This document shows, piece after piece, positions 49,762 to 58,849 of a stretch of DNA of 64,000 bases (position 1 is the stretch's first letter; every line of letters begins with the position of its first letter). The notes under the pieces were generated by a model, which did no database searches, was not told the origin of the DNA, and saw nothing but the letters and a program-made list of their open reading frames with translations. Position numbers and translations under genes: made by a program. The stretch spans positions 62,001 to 126,000 of the IMG/VR virus record IMGVR_UViG_3300003873_000002. The stretch is one strand, 5' to 3'. The DNA is from a virus.

Positions 49762-51231
49762 ATGAAAGTAGAAGAGATAATTAAATTATTAGCAGATACA
49801 AGTTCAACAAATCAAAAAATTATGATTTTGAAAGATAACTCTGCGAATGAAACCTTAAAGCGTGTATGTTATCTTGCATACAACCCTACCACCGTTTTTG
49901 GAATTAAGAAAATCCCAGAAATCGAGTCACAAACCGATAATATTTCAATAGATAAAGCACTTGATATGCTTGAGCCCATCTATAATAGAGACGTTACTGG
50001 AAATAAAGCATCGGTGCATTTAAAAAATATCTTGTCGAGTTTAAATGATGAAAGACGTGAAATCATTAAAAATATTATTGGGCGGGATTTAAGATGTGGC
50101 ATTGGTAAAAGAACTGTTTCAAAATTATGGCCGGGGTTATTACAAAGTACATCATATATGGGTGCTGTTTCTTTCAGTGACAAACGAGTCGATAATCTTT
50201 TTAAAAAAACAAATAAAGGAGTTAAAATCTATTCTGAAACTAAAATGGATGGAAGATATGCAAATATTACTGTTAATGAAAATGGTTATACTATAACATC
50301 TCGCAACGGTAAATTCAATTACTTTGGAAATATTTTTGATGAAACAATTGATATTATACGCGAAAGATATCACCAGAGTTCATTTGTTATATGTGGTGAG
50401 TTGCTCATTGAGGGTGTTTCACGATTTGAAAGCAACGGTATCATTTCATCATTGGTATCTATTGGTGATGATTTGGCTAAAGGCAAACCATATAAAAGTG
50501 AATACACAATCTCTGAATATAATGAACTTCTTGGCAAAGTAAAAATGGTTGCATGGGATATTGTGCCGTTTGATATTGTTGATAATAATATGTTATACAA
50601 AGCAAATGAGAAAAAATTGCGTGAGCTATTAGAAGACGAGGATGCATTCTCAGAACAACTTGCATTGAATGCTATTTACAAAGAACGATATACACGCGAA
50701 CAACGTTTAGATGATCTTAAAAAGGCTTTAGATGGTGTTGATAGAATTAAAATGATTGGGTACAAAGAAGTTAAAACAAAAAAGGAAGCACTTGAACATT
50801 TTAACTATCTTCTTTCAAACGGTGAAGAAGGGACGATTTTAAAAAGTTCAGATGGGTTATGGGTTGATGGGAAACCCACTAACCAGATCAAATTTAAAGT
50901 AGAAATTGATGTTGAATTGGTTGTTACTGGGATGAATGAAGGGCGCAGTGGCAAAAAATATGATGGACAAGTTGGGTCATATAACTGCGTTTCATCTGAC
51001 GGGCTGTTAAAAGTCGCAGCAAACGTCCTTGGTGATGAAATGAGAGAACGAAATGAAAATCTTAATGGTCGTGTTGTTACAGTTAGATGTAACGGTTTGA
51101 GTGCCACCGAAAATGGATATTCTATGTTATACCCAAGATTGATTTGTATCAGGGACGATAAAGATACTGCGGATGATTTAGAATCAATTAAACTTATTGA
51201 ACAAATGGCCTTATCACTAAAGCATGAATAA
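49762..51231 (+). CDS. 30: ATP-dependent DNA ligase (gp30-like)
   Basis: The 489-residue protein matches T4 DNA ligase in size (487) and layout. KIYSETKMDGRYANI carries motif I with Lys161 as the adenylation site. FVICGELLIEG is motif III-like, SNGEEGTILKSSDG is motif IV, and NQIKFKVEIDVELVVTGM is motif V, followed by an OB-fold (GRSGKKYDGQVGS). The N-terminal ~130 residues are helical, as in the DNA-binding domain of gp30. It would seal nicks in replication and recombination. The start is ATG with AAAGGGTGA upstream. Assignment is secure. Confidence 0.95.
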   Translation: MKVEEIIKLLADTSSTNQKIMILKDNSANETLKRVCYLAYNPTTVFGIKKIPEIESQTDNISIDKALDMLEPIYNRDVTGNKASVHLKNILSSLNDERREIIKNIIGRDLRCGIGKRTVSKLWPGLLQSTSYMGAVSFSDKRVDNLFKKTNKGVKIYSETKMDGRYANITVNENGYTITSRNGKFNYFGNIFDETIDIIRERYHQSSFVICGELLIEGVSRFESNGIISSLVSIGDDLAKGKPYKSEYTISEYNELLGKVKMVAWDIVPFDIVDNNMLYKANEKKLRELLEDEDAFSEQLALNAIYKERYTREQRLDDLKKALDGVDRIKMIGYKEVKTKKEALEHFNYLLSNGEEGTILKSSDGLWVDGKPTNQIKFKVEIDVELVVTGMNEGRSGKKYDGQVGSYNCVSSDGLLKVAANVLGDEMRERNENLNGRVVTVRCNGLSATENGYSMLYPRLICIRDDKDTADDLESIKLIEQMALSLKHE

Positions 51232-51275
51232 ACGCATTTAACTGAGAATAAACGCGATTAAATATAAAGATACAG

Positions 51276-51304
51276 TTGTATTATACCCACGAATATAGTA
51301 TAAT
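51276..51304 (+). promoter_or_regulatory. Sigma-70 promoter upstream of the membrane protein/nrd genes
   Basis: TTGTAT (51276-51281), a 17-base spacer and TATAAT (51299-51304) precede the membrane-protein gene and the ribonucleotide reductase genes. The -35 box matches four of six positions and the -10 box is perfect. Confidence 0.8.
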
Positions 51305-51384
51305 ATAAAAATAATATAAAAATAATAAAAAGCAGTTAGTTCAATTATTGTGTAAAGAGTTTGGTTAGAAAGAGAGATATTATA

Positions 51385-51822
51385 GTGAGAGTTTTGCGGT
51401 TATTATTTATTGCTGTATTGATTACAACATTTGTGCTTGATTATATTGGATTCCATCAAAAAATTACATCGATGATGTTATTTGTAGAGATCACTATTGA
51501 GGCATTTATATACTTGATAGCAGCAACAACATATTCGTCACTTTCTCAGTACGAAAAAATTACAGCATATTATAATAGAACTGTTTCAAATGACGGTGTA
51601 TTTGATACCGTAATGATTGCATCTATTATAGTGTCATCATATTATGTCTTTAATCTTTCACATATTTTAATTATTTCGCCTATCATTTTTATTGGATGTT
51701 ATATCACATATTCGTTGGTTCAGCGATTCGATAAATCAATTGATGATGTAAAAGAGCTAGAATTGCCATTAGTAGAAACCATGATAAGGACGTGGTCTGT
51801 TGGAAAAAACATGGATAATTAA
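51385..51822 (+). CDS. Small multipass membrane protein (about 145 aa)
   Basis: I favour the GTG at 51385, which has AGAGAG eight bases upstream; a TTG at 51361 would add eight residues. Four hydrophobic segments are visible: VLRLLFIAVLITTFVLDY, LFVEITIEAFIYLIAATTY, VMIASIIVSSYYVFNL and ILIISPIIFIGCYITYSL. A short charged tail follows. The size and topology would suit a holin or an exclusion-type protein, but nothing specific is recognised. It lies between DNA ligase and nrdA. Confidence 0.65.
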   Translation: MRVLRLLFIAVLITTFVLDYIGFHQKITSMMLFVEITIEAFIYLIAATTYSSLSQYEKITAYYNRTVSNDGVFDTVMIASIIVSSYYVFNLSHILIISPIIFIGCYITYSLVQRFDKSIDDVKELELPLVETMIRTWSVGKNMDN

Positions 51823-51886
51823 TAAAATAAACAACTAGAAAATAAACTGAAAACAAACCAAAATATTTTAATTAAGTGGAGAGAAA

Positions 51887-54226
51887 ATGCATAATATTAA
51901 AGTTAGAAAGAGAGATGGTAGTTTAATAGATATAGACTACGAAAAGATCCATAAATCTATCGCATTTTGTACGAATGGATTAAGCAATGTTTCTATATCA
52001 GAAATTGCAATGAACTGCAAAATTAATTTTTTCGATGGAATAACAACAAAAGAAATACATCAAAATATCATTAAATCTGCGAAGGATTTAATATCTGAAA
52101 AAACACCCAATTATCAAATAGTAGCAGGAAGAGCACTAAATATTGATATCAGGAAAAATGTATATAACCAATATACACCACCATCATTATATTCAATTAT
52201 CACTAAAAACGTGGAAGATGGATGGTACGATAGTGAAATACTAGAAATGTATAGTGAGGATGAAATTAATGAACTTGATAGTTATATTAATCATTCACTT
52301 GATGAAAATTTCACATTCAGTGCGTGGAAACAATTAACATCGAAGTATCTAGTGCAAAATAGAACGCAACGAGATGATTTTAAAGAAACACCACAAATCA
52401 TGTATATGTTAATTGGTATGACACTTTTTGGAAAATACAAAGAAAAACGATTAAAGTATGTTAAGTCATTTTACAATTTAACTGCTGTTAAACAAACACT
52501 TGGTTTGCCTACACCAATTCTAGCTGGGGTGAGAACACCAACAAGACAATTTAGTTCGTGTGTGCTTGGAAAATGTGGTGATAACCTGCAGTCAATTTCA
52601 GCATCAAGTAAATCAATTATTGATTATGTTTCAAAACGAGCTGGTATCGGTTGGGATATGTCTGCCATTAGACCGATTGGGTCGTCTATTAGAAATGGAG
52701 AAGCGTATCACACTGGTATTATCCCATTTATCAAGCATATGAATTCTGCTGTGCAAAGTTGCTCACAGGGTGGAATCAGAGGTGGTGCAGCAACCATTTA
52801 TTATCCTATTTGGCATTATGAAGTAGAATCATTGATTGTTTTAAAGAATAATAAGGGAACTGATGAAAACCGAGTAAGAACATTAGATCATGGATTTGCA
52901 ATCAATAAACACTTCTATGATTGCGCTATAAATGGTGATGATTACTATTTGTTCGATGTCAAAGATACACCTGGTTTATATGAAGCATTTTATTCAGCAG
53001 ACCAAACCGAATTTGTTAATTTATATAATAAATATTCAAAAAAACGGAAAATCAGAAAACAAAAAGTAAATGCAATGGAGTTACTTACACGAATTGAAAT
53101 GGAACGTGTATCTACTGGAAGAGTTTATATGATTCACCCAGATTTAATGAACTCACAGACACCCTTTATTAAAGATAAAATTTATCAATCGAATCTTTGT
53201 CTTGAAATAGCATTACCAACTGCGGATCTTACTAAATGGTCATCATTGACAACAGAAGAGTGTTTGGAATTAGGCATCTATAATAAAGATATGTCTGTAG
53301 ATGATTTTATTGAAAAATTCGGCATTGTTTCACTTTGCACATTATCAAACTTTAATTTTGGCAATATCAAATCAACAAAGGATTTTGAAGAGCTTGCTAA
53401 TATTTCTGTGCGCGCATTGGATGAATTAATTGACTACCAGTATTATCCAATGATCGCAGCTGAAGTCCCTACAAAATCATTCAGATCTGTTGGGATTGGT
53501 GTTAATGGCCTTGCCCATTTTATTGCAAAGCATAAGACTAAATATGGGAAACAATCTGCTGAATTGGTCGATGAATATATGGAAGCAATGAATTATTATC
53601 TTGTTAAAACATCGGTCGAATTGGCTAAGGAAAAGGGTTCATTTGATTGGATTGACCGCACTATTTATAAAACAGATAAACCATTTATTTGGGAACACAG
53701 AAAAGCAAAAATTGATAATATTATACCAATGAAAACCAGAATGGATTGGGAATCATTAAGGGCAGATATTAAAAAATATGGGCAACGCCATTCGACACTG
53801 ATTGCACATATGCCGTCTGAAAGCAATTCTGTTGTGTTCAATGCGACTAATGGTGTGGAACCCATTAGACAAAAAATGACCGTTAAGGGTAACGGTGATA
53901 ACGTCACAAAGCAAGTTTATCCAACGCATTTAAAATATGATTATTTATGGGAAATGGGTGATATGCGGCGCTATATTGAAACACTTGCTGTTATTCAAAA
54001 ATGGACAGACCAATCAATCTCAACCAATATGTCATATGATGCAGAACATTTTGATGATGGGACAATTCCACTTAAAATATTACTTATGGATATTTTGACT
54101 GCGTATTCATATGGGATTAAAACAATTTATTATCATAATAGTAAAGTTAATAATGAAAATAATACAAATAGTGAAAATAATACAAATAACGAAGATGAAG
54201 GCGAATGTGAGAGTTGCAAACTATGA
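51887..54226 (+). CDS. nrdA: Ribonucleoside-diphosphate reductase alpha subunit (class Ia)
   Basis: The 779-residue protein has an N-terminal ATP cone (about 1-95, VRKRDGSLIDIDYEKIHKS) for allosteric control, then the ten-stranded barrel. Key residues are visible: Cys225 (SSCVLGKCGDN), N436-L-C438-L-E440 (the thiyl-radical Cys and its Asn/Glu partners), Cys484 (SLCTLSNFN) and the C-terminal pair in GECESCKL that passes electrons from glutaredoxin. Cys438 and Cys484 are farther apart than in E. coli, so a ~20-residue insert is present. A short Asn/Glu-rich repeat precedes the C-terminal cysteines. It overlaps nrdB by four bases (ATGA). Confidence 0.97.
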   Translation: MHNIKVRKRDGSLIDIDYEKIHKSIAFCTNGLSNVSISEIAMNCKINFFDGITTKEIHQNIIKSAKDLISEKTPNYQIVAGRALNIDIRKNVYNQYTPPSLYSIITKNVEDGWYDSEILEMYSEDEINELDSYINHSLDENFTFSAWKQLTSKYLVQNRTQRDDFKETPQIMYMLIGMTLFGKYKEKRLKYVKSFYNLTAVKQTLGLPTPILAGVRTPTRQFSSCVLGKCGDNLQSISASSKSIIDYVSKRAGIGWDMSAIRPIGSSIRNGEAYHTGIIPFIKHMNSAVQSCSQGGIRGGAATIYYPIWHYEVESLIVLKNNKGTDENRVRTLDHGFAINKHFYDCAINGDDYYLFDVKDTPGLYEAFYSADQTEFVNLYNKYSKKRKIRKQKVNAMELLTRIEMERVSTGRVYMIHPDLMNSQTPFIKDKIYQSNLCLEIALPTADLTKWSSLTTEECLELGIYNKDMSVDDFIEKFGIVSLCTLSNFNFGNIKSTKDFEELANISVRALDELIDYQYYPMIAAEVPTKSFRSVGIGVNGLAHFIAKHKTKYGKQSAELVDEYMEAMNYYLVKTSVELAKEKGSFDWIDRTIYKTDKPFIWEHRKAKIDNIIPMKTRMDWESLRADIKKYGQRHSTLIAHMPSESNSVVFNATNGVEPIRQKMTVKGNGDNVTKQVYPTHLKYDYLWEMGDMRRYIETLAVIQKWTDQSISTNMSYDAEHFDDGTIPLKILLMDILTAYSYGIKTIYYHNSKVNNENNTNSENNTNNEDEGECESCKL

Positions 54227-55335
54227 AAAATTATTCCACAAGTACATTTAGTAAAAAAAATACATCAAATTTAACTGATACAATGTTTCTTTCTAATAAT
54301 GGTATTGGTGTATCAAGACACGAACATGTTAAATACCAATCAATGTACACAAGACATAAAAAAATGAAATCATTGTTTTGGTCACCTGAAGAGATTGATT
54401 TAACAGCAGATAAATATGATTTTCAAAAAATGCCTGAGTATCAACAAGGTATTTTTACAGATGTGTTATCGCGAGCAGTTCTATTGGATTCTGTCCAAAG
54501 TAGAAGCCCGGTAGAAGCCCTTTTACCTATATGCACGTTGCCTGAATTAGAATCCCAAATTTTAACATGGGGTTTTTTTGAAAACATACATGCAGAAACA
54601 TATAGCCATATTATTAAAAACATATATAATAATCCGACAGAAGTATTTGACGATATTACAAAATCTACCGAAATTTTGAAGTGTGCTGATTCAATTACAG
54701 ACCATTACGATAAATTAATAGAGCTTAATGCAAAACGGATACTGGCAACACCAGATTATGATTTATTTGAGCATAAAAAAATGTTGTATATTACAATGCA
54801 CAGTATTCAGGCGTTAGAATCACTACGTTTTTATTCTGCTTTTGCTGTCATGTTTGCATTTGCTGAGAATGATACTATGATTGGGTCCGCAAACGAATTG
54901 AAATTAATCGCCAGGGATGAATCATTTCATGTTGGCATAACATCTGAAATTATTAAGCTATTGCCTAAGGACGATAGTGATTATATTGAAATTGCAGAAA
55001 TTTGTGCAGATGATGTCCATGCACTTTATAACGATGTTATTTCACAAGAAATTGAGTGGATTAACCATATTTTTAGAAATGGCTCTATGTTGGGTTTAAA
55101 CGCAGAAATTTTAAAGAGTTATATGCTATATATAGGATATCAAAAATTCAGACACTTTAAATTGGATACATCAAAATTTGGATTTGAAGTGGTTAAGAAA
55201 AACCCATTGAGATGGATTGATGTTTGGCTAGATACAACCAACCAACAAGCTGCACCACAAGAAACAGAAATACTAAATTATCAACAAGGTGTCGTAAAAT
55301 TAGGTGGAACAGATGATATTAAAATTGAACTATAG
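54223..55335 (+). CDS. nrdB: Ribonucleoside-diphosphate reductase beta subunit
   Basis: The start is the ATG at 54223 that overlaps the nrdA stop. The ~370-residue protein supplies the di-iron/tyrosyl radical. SVQSRSPVEALLPI, then TLPELESQILTWGFFENIHAETYSHIIKNI contains an iron-ligand Glu and His and the radical Tyr127, and IARDESFHVGI contributes further iron ligands. The C-terminal IKIEL should bind the alpha subunit. Together with NrdA and the glutaredoxin it makes deoxynucleotides for phage replication. Confidence 0.97.
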   Translation: MKNYSTSTFSKKNTSNLTDTMFLSNNGIGVSRHEHVKYQSMYTRHKKMKSLFWSPEEIDLTADKYDFQKMPEYQQGIFTDVLSRAVLLDSVQSRSPVEALLPICTLPELESQILTWGFFENIHAETYSHIIKNIYNNPTEVFDDITKSTEILKCADSITDHYDKLIELNAKRILATPDYDLFEHKKMLYITMHSIQALESLRFYSAFAVMFAFAENDTMIGSANELKLIARDESFHVGITSEIIKLLPKDDSDYIEIAEICADDVHALYNDVISQEIEWINHIFRNGSMLGLNAEILKSYMLYIGYQKFRHFKLDTSKFGFEVVKKNPLRWIDVWLDTTNQQAAPQETEILNYQQGVVKLGGTDDIKIEL

Positions 55336-55344
55336 GAGTGAAAC

Positions 55345-55560
55345 ATGATTGAGGTTTATATAAAAGCAAATTGTCCAAAATGTGTAGAAGTAAAACACTA
55401 TCTTAAAAACAGAGAAATTGAGTTCAGTGAAATTGAGTTAACACAAGATAATACAGAGTCCATCATTAAAAAGACTGGGGCGAGAGTGGCACCAGTTGTA
55501 TTAATTGATGGTAATTATATCATGAATAATGATATTTTAAATGGGGTTGTTAATTTATAA
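55345..55560 (+). CDS. Glutaredoxin
   Basis: The 71-residue protein is a compact glutaredoxin: YIKANCPKCVEVKHYL carries the redox pair C-P-K-C, GARVAPVVLIDG the cis-proline loop, and NNDILNGV the C-terminal helix. C-P-K-C differs from the common C-P-Y-C, and the protein is short like NrdH-type proteins. It directly follows nrdB with GGAGTG upstream and is the likely electron donor to the phage ribonucleotide reductase. Confidence 0.92.
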   Translation: MIEVYIKANCPKCVEVKHYLKNREIEFSEIELTQDNTESIIKKTGARVAPVVLIDGNYIMNNDILNGVVNL

Positions 55561-55567
55561 ATCACAT

Positions 55568-55598
55568 AATGGGTGCGTATATGTATTATGCACTCATT
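55568..55598 (+). terminator. Hairpin after the nrd operon
   Basis: AATGGGTGC (55568-55576) pairs with GCACTCATT (55590-55598), nine pairs including one G-T wobble, around a 13-base loop. There is no strong T-run, so it may be a weak terminator or an mRNA 3' end stabiliser for nrdAB-grx. Confidence 0.45.
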
Positions 55599-55611
55599 AA
55601 TTGATATAACC

Positions 55612-55665
55612 ATCAATAAACACAATAAACACAATAAACACAATAAACACAATAAATTAAATAAT
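55612..55665. repeat. 9-bp tandem repeats after the nrd operon
   Basis: About five copies of CACAATAAA lie between the hairpin after the glutaredoxin gene and the next gene. Confidence 0.95.
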
Positions 55666-55714
55666 ATCTAGTAATAAACACATATAAACCATGTGAACAC
55701 ATAAGGACGCAATA

Positions 55715-56332
55715 ATGAAACAGCTCAGTGCAGTGGATATAAAAATCAATAATTTTCTTCTTGAGGAAATTACAGATGATATCAGCAAAGCATTAAAACA
55801 CGAAGAGTTTATTGATGTATTTGAAAAATTCAGTGATAAAACAACATTTAAACTCTTAGAATTGCTTGATGACATGTCATCATACAAACAATTGAATCTT
55901 AATGTAGAAGACCATACAATTCAACAGTTAAGAAAAATTACAGAGTCATTAGTTGATTATAGAAAAGACGATAATACACTGTTTAATGCAATTGCAACTA
56001 TTTTTAAAAATGTGACTAAAATTGAAGGCAAATTATGTGGTTATATCTCAAGTGCAACTAAAAGAACATTAATGAAACTACACGACATACCAATTGGTGC
56101 TACATCACGTGAAATATTTGATTTTTTGTTTAATCTTTTTAGTATATTATTTAAATATAAATTTAAGCATAGTGAGTTAAATAACACTATAAAAAGCAAA
56201 CAACTTCGTGCAAAATTTTATAAAACGGTTGCGTTTAAGATTATGGATGAATATTATACTTCGCTAACACAGCATAATTTAAAAGATCAGATTGAAACAG
56301 ACATTTCGTTCGGTTGGAGAAAACCAAATTAA
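55715..56332 (+). CDS. Hypothetical helical protein (205 aa)
   Basis: The 205-residue protein is predicted to be almost all helix (VDIKINNFLLEEITDDISKAL, then FEKFSDKTTFKLLELLDDM and EIFDFLFNLFSILFKYKF). It has no signal, membrane segment or catalytic motif that I recognise. AAGGA lies upstream of the ATG. Its end overlaps the start of the metallophosphoesterase by 41 bases, so the two are probably expressed together. Confidence 0.65.
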   Translation: MKQLSAVDIKINNFLLEEITDDISKALKHEEFIDVFEKFSDKTTFKLLELLDDMSSYKQLNLNVEDHTIQQLRKITESLVDYRKDDNTLFNAIATIFKNVTKIEGKLCGYISSATKRTLMKLHDIPIGATSREIFDFLFNLFSILFKYKFKHSELNNTIKSKQLRAKFYKTVAFKIMDEYYTSLTQHNLKDQIETDISFGWRKPN

Positions 56333-56945
56333 AAAGTTAAATGGTTTAAATATAACATATAATGCATTGAGCGAAAAGTTCAATGATATTTATATTATTT
56401 CTGACACACATTTTATGCATGATAATATTATTAAATATGCAAATAGACCCGCTAGTCATAATCAAATAATGTTCGAAAAATGGAATGAAACCGTTAAAGA
56501 AAATGATTTAATCATCCATGTTGGTGACCTTTCACATGGGTTATATAAATACCATAATGGTGATGAAATATTACACGAAATTTGCACAAATCTAAACGGC
56601 AAAAAAATCCTATTAAGAGGCAATCATGATAGAAACCATGATGAGTATTATAATAACATGGGATTTATAGTCAAAGATTATATTTATATGTCAGATATAA
56701 ACACTATTATAAATCATTATCCACCGATTAGTGATACCTCCAGCAGTATGTATATAAAACAAAAACAGATTGATTACAATACACAATTAATGAAACAGGT
56801 TGATTATAAATACTTGATTCATGGCCACCAGCACAATAACACAAGACAAAATCACAAAAATTGTTTTAACGCCACTGTTGAAAGAATAAATTATACCCCG
56901 ATCAATATCACAGAAATTTTTAAAATACTTCAAATCGACACGTAG
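56292..56945 (+). CDS. Calcineurin-like metallophosphoesterase, TTG start
   Basis: The 217-residue protein has all five metallophosphoesterase blocks: IYIISDTHFMHDNIIKY (D-x-H), IHVGDLSHG (G-D-x-x-H), LLRGNHDRN (G-N-H-D), NHYPP and HGHQHNN (G-H-x-H). This type cleaves phosphoesters with two metal ions and is common in T-even-like phages as a small nuclease or phosphatase. The reading frame offers no ATG before the active-site block, so a TTG at 56292 inside the previous gene or at 56367 must be used. The substrate is unknown. Confidence 0.85.
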   Translation: MKQTFRSVGENQIKKLNGLNITYNALSEKFNDIYIISDTHFMHDNIIKYANRPASHNQIMFEKWNETVKENDLIIHVGDLSHGLYKYHNGDEILHEICTNLNGKKILLRGNHDRNHDEYYNNMGFIVKDYIYMSDINTIINHYPPISDTSSSMYIKQKQIDYNTQLMKQVDYKYLIHGHQHNNTRQNHKNCFNATVERINYTPINITEIFKILQIDT

Positions 56946-56948
56946 GTG

Positions 56949-56970
56949 TCATTCTTTGCCATTCTTTGCC
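56949..56970. repeat. Two 10-bp repeats
   Basis: TTCTTTGCCA occurs twice at a 10-bp interval just after the stop codon at 56945. Confidence 0.7.
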
Positions 56971-57037
56971 ATATATGACATTATGCCAGTCAAACAATAT
57001 AATCTAATTAATCCCCATCAAACTATAATTGTTTGTA

Positions 57038-57091
57038 CATTATAAACACATTATAAACACATTATAAACACATTATAAACACATTATAAAA
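57038..57091. repeat. Five 11-bp tandem repeats
   Basis: About five copies of ACATTATAAAC occur in the 930-bp gap between the phosphoesterase and actin-like genes. Confidence 0.95.
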
Positions 57092-57206
57092 CTCAGTACA
57101 ATGCGCTATATGCGATGATATTATTTCATAGATGGTTTTATGTCAATTTAATAAAAACATACCGTTAATCTCATTAAAATAAAAAAATAAAAAATAAAAT
57201 AAACTG

Positions 57207-57235
57207 TTGACATTTTAATAATAATGATTTATAAT
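57207..57235 (+). promoter_or_regulatory. Perfect-consensus sigma-70 promoter before a decayed gene
   Basis: TTGACA (57207-57212), a 17-base spacer and TATAAT (57230-57235) match the sigma-70 consensus at all twelve positions. The next ATG, at 57279, opens only a 22-codon frame in broken coding sequence. Confidence 0.9.
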
Positions 57236-57278
57236 AACTATAAATTAATAAAAACCATAAAAATAACAAAGATGTAAT

Positions 57279-57780
57279 ATGAAATGTTATAAAAACTTCA
57301 GCGGCGATAATGTTGTATTGTTTAGAAATAAAACTAGATTGGTTTAAACAAAAACTCTTATGATAATTATAATGTGGAATGCGTTGAATTTGGAATTGAC
57401 ATCGATTTTGGAATTCAAATGCACACATAGATGTTGGTAATATGAAGTTAAACCAAATAACACTTTGTTTTCTGGCGGTTTAGGTAGTTATTTGTCAATA
57501 CATGATAAGGGTTTAAAAGGGTGTGGTGAATATAACAAACATATGTCGTGTATTATGATGATTCAGGCTTTTTAAATACCTTTTAATATTCTGGATATTT
57601 ATAAATCTGGTGATGAGTATAACATTTCTAGCAATGTGAAGAGCCTATTGAATACCCATTAAATCTTATGAAAAACTCAATAATTATTTGGGAAAATCAT
57701 TCAGATATTTTCACGAACCAGATTATAGTAAAGATTTTTTGATGTGTTGATTTGTATGTGGGAAAATATTCAATAGTTGC
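57279..57780 (+). pseudogene. Decayed coding sequence, frame broken several times
   Basis: After the perfect promoter an ATG at 57279 gives MKCYKNFSGDNVVLFRNKTR and then stops. Further peptide-like stretches appear in other frames without starts: NVECVEFGIDIDFGIQMH, then PNNTLFSGGLGSYLSIHDKG, YVVYYDDSGFLN, LDIYKSGDEYNISSNVKSL and PLNLMKNSIIIWENHSDIF. The composition is coding-like, but no frame longer than about 45 codons survives. The best reading is a former gene of ~160 codons damaged by several indels. I cannot name the ancestral family. Confidence 0.55.
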
Positions 57781-57790
57781 AAAAAGAAAT

Positions 57791-57838
57791 AAAATAGTGT
57801 AAAATAGTGTAAAATAGTGTAAAATAGTGTAAAATAAG
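57791..57838. repeat. 10-bp tandem repeats upstream of the actin-like gene
   Basis: Four exact copies of AAAATAGTGT (57791-57830) and a partial fifth lie 38-85 bp before the parM-like ATG. Position and unit length resemble the direct-repeat centromeres (parC) of ParM systems, but similar arrays occur at many unrelated junctions here. Confidence 0.95.
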
Positions 57839-57875
57839 TACAGATTTAAATTATTAACAACGAGCAGGAGTAATT

Positions 57876-58781
57876 ATGGAAGATGAAATCAGTATCGACA
57901 TTGGGTATGGTCACTGTAAGGTATTATATGCGGGTAAATTAGTAAAATTTCCAACAGCGATTAGTTATGCAAATGATTTAGGTATTTCGTGTGGGGAAAT
58001 GAATTCTTATGAGTTCGAAGGTAAACAATATAGCGTTGGTTCGGACGCTTCTGATGAATCATTTAGTACAACTGATTACAAATTGCTATATAAGTTCGCG
58101 CCATTAATTGTTTTTCATATTTTAAGTAAATTTGATAGAGTTAATGCTGACACACCTATCAATATTAATACAGGATTATCAATTGTTGATTGGGTCCATA
58201 AAGATGGATTTATTGATAGACTATCATGTATTGAAGTAAACGGTAAAAAAATTGATTTGGATGTTACGTTAATCCCACAAGGGGCTGGAGTTGCAGTAGA
58301 TTGGGTAGAGAATCAAAATAATTCTATTTACCCGAACAAACTTTCTGTTATTGATATCGGATTTAACACCATTAATCTAATTTATATGGAAAAAGGTAGA
58401 TTAATCAGACAAAAATCAAAACCATATCCTGGGCATGGTATTGTTTCAATTATTAATACATTCTCGACATACCTAGAAAACAAATATTCAATGAATTTTA
58501 GTCAGCAAGAAGCTAATGATATTTTCCTCGATGGTGAATTCTTCTACAATGGTGAAGACCAAGAAGATGTTAAATCGCACATCAAAACAATCAAGGAGCA
58601 ATTTGTTTCAAAACTTTTCAATACTATTTTGGTTGACGCTAAAAAAACATTTGCAACATCAAATGTAGTGCTTATTGGAGGTGGTGGCGCTTATATGCTC
58701 GATGACATCCCAATGCCACCAAATGTTGAATTTGTCGCTAAAGATTATGAATACTCGAATGTCCGTGGATATGCGATTTAA
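57876..58781 (+). CDS. ParM-like actin-family ATPase
   Basis: The 301-residue protein has the actin/ParM nucleotide-binding motifs: ISIDIGYGHCKVLY (phosphate 1, D8-x-G-x-G), KLSVIDIGFNTINLIYME (phosphate 2) and VVLIGGGGAYML (adenosine motif). The order and spacing fit the plasmid ParM/Alp branch rather than chromosomal MreB. ParM filaments push replicated DNA apart. Phage relatives include AlpC of the corynephage CGP1. AGGAG lies upstream of the ATG and a 10-bp repeat array precedes it. The following 100-residue gene is a ParR-like candidate adaptor. The family call is firm; a DNA-moving role is inferred. Confidence 0.85.
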   Translation: MEDEISIDIGYGHCKVLYAGKLVKFPTAISYANDLGISCGEMNSYEFEGKQYSVGSDASDESFSTTDYKLLYKFAPLIVFHILSKFDRVNADTPININTGLSIVDWVHKDGFIDRLSCIEVNGKKIDLDVTLIPQGAGVAVDWVENQNNSIYPNKLSVIDIGFNTINLIYMEKGRLIRQKSKPYPGHGIVSIINTFSTYLENKYSMNFSQQEANDIFLDGEFFYNGEDQEDVKSHIKTIKEQFVSKLFNTILVDAKKTFATSNVVLIGGGGAYMLDDIPMPPNVEFVAKDYEYSNVRGYAI

Positions 58782-58836
58782 ACACATTAAACACATTAAA
58801 CACATTAAACACATTAAACACATTAAACACATTAAA
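58779..58836. repeat. 9-bp tandem repeats between the ParM-like and ParR-like genes
   Basis: About six copies of AAACACATT fill the gap between the ParM-like stop codon, which lies at the array edge, and the ribosome-binding site of the next gene. Confidence 0.95.
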
Positions 58837-58849
58837 CAGGAAATAAATT

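Noticed and set aside
51385-51822. Naming the four-segment membrane protein a holin
   Set aside because: Topology is compatible, but it lies in the ligase/nrd region away from the lysins and has no holin-specific feature.
57791-57838. Calling this array a definite parC centromere
   Set aside because: Equivalent 9-11 bp arrays occur at more than twenty unrelated junctions, so presence next to a ParM-like gene is not specific evidence.
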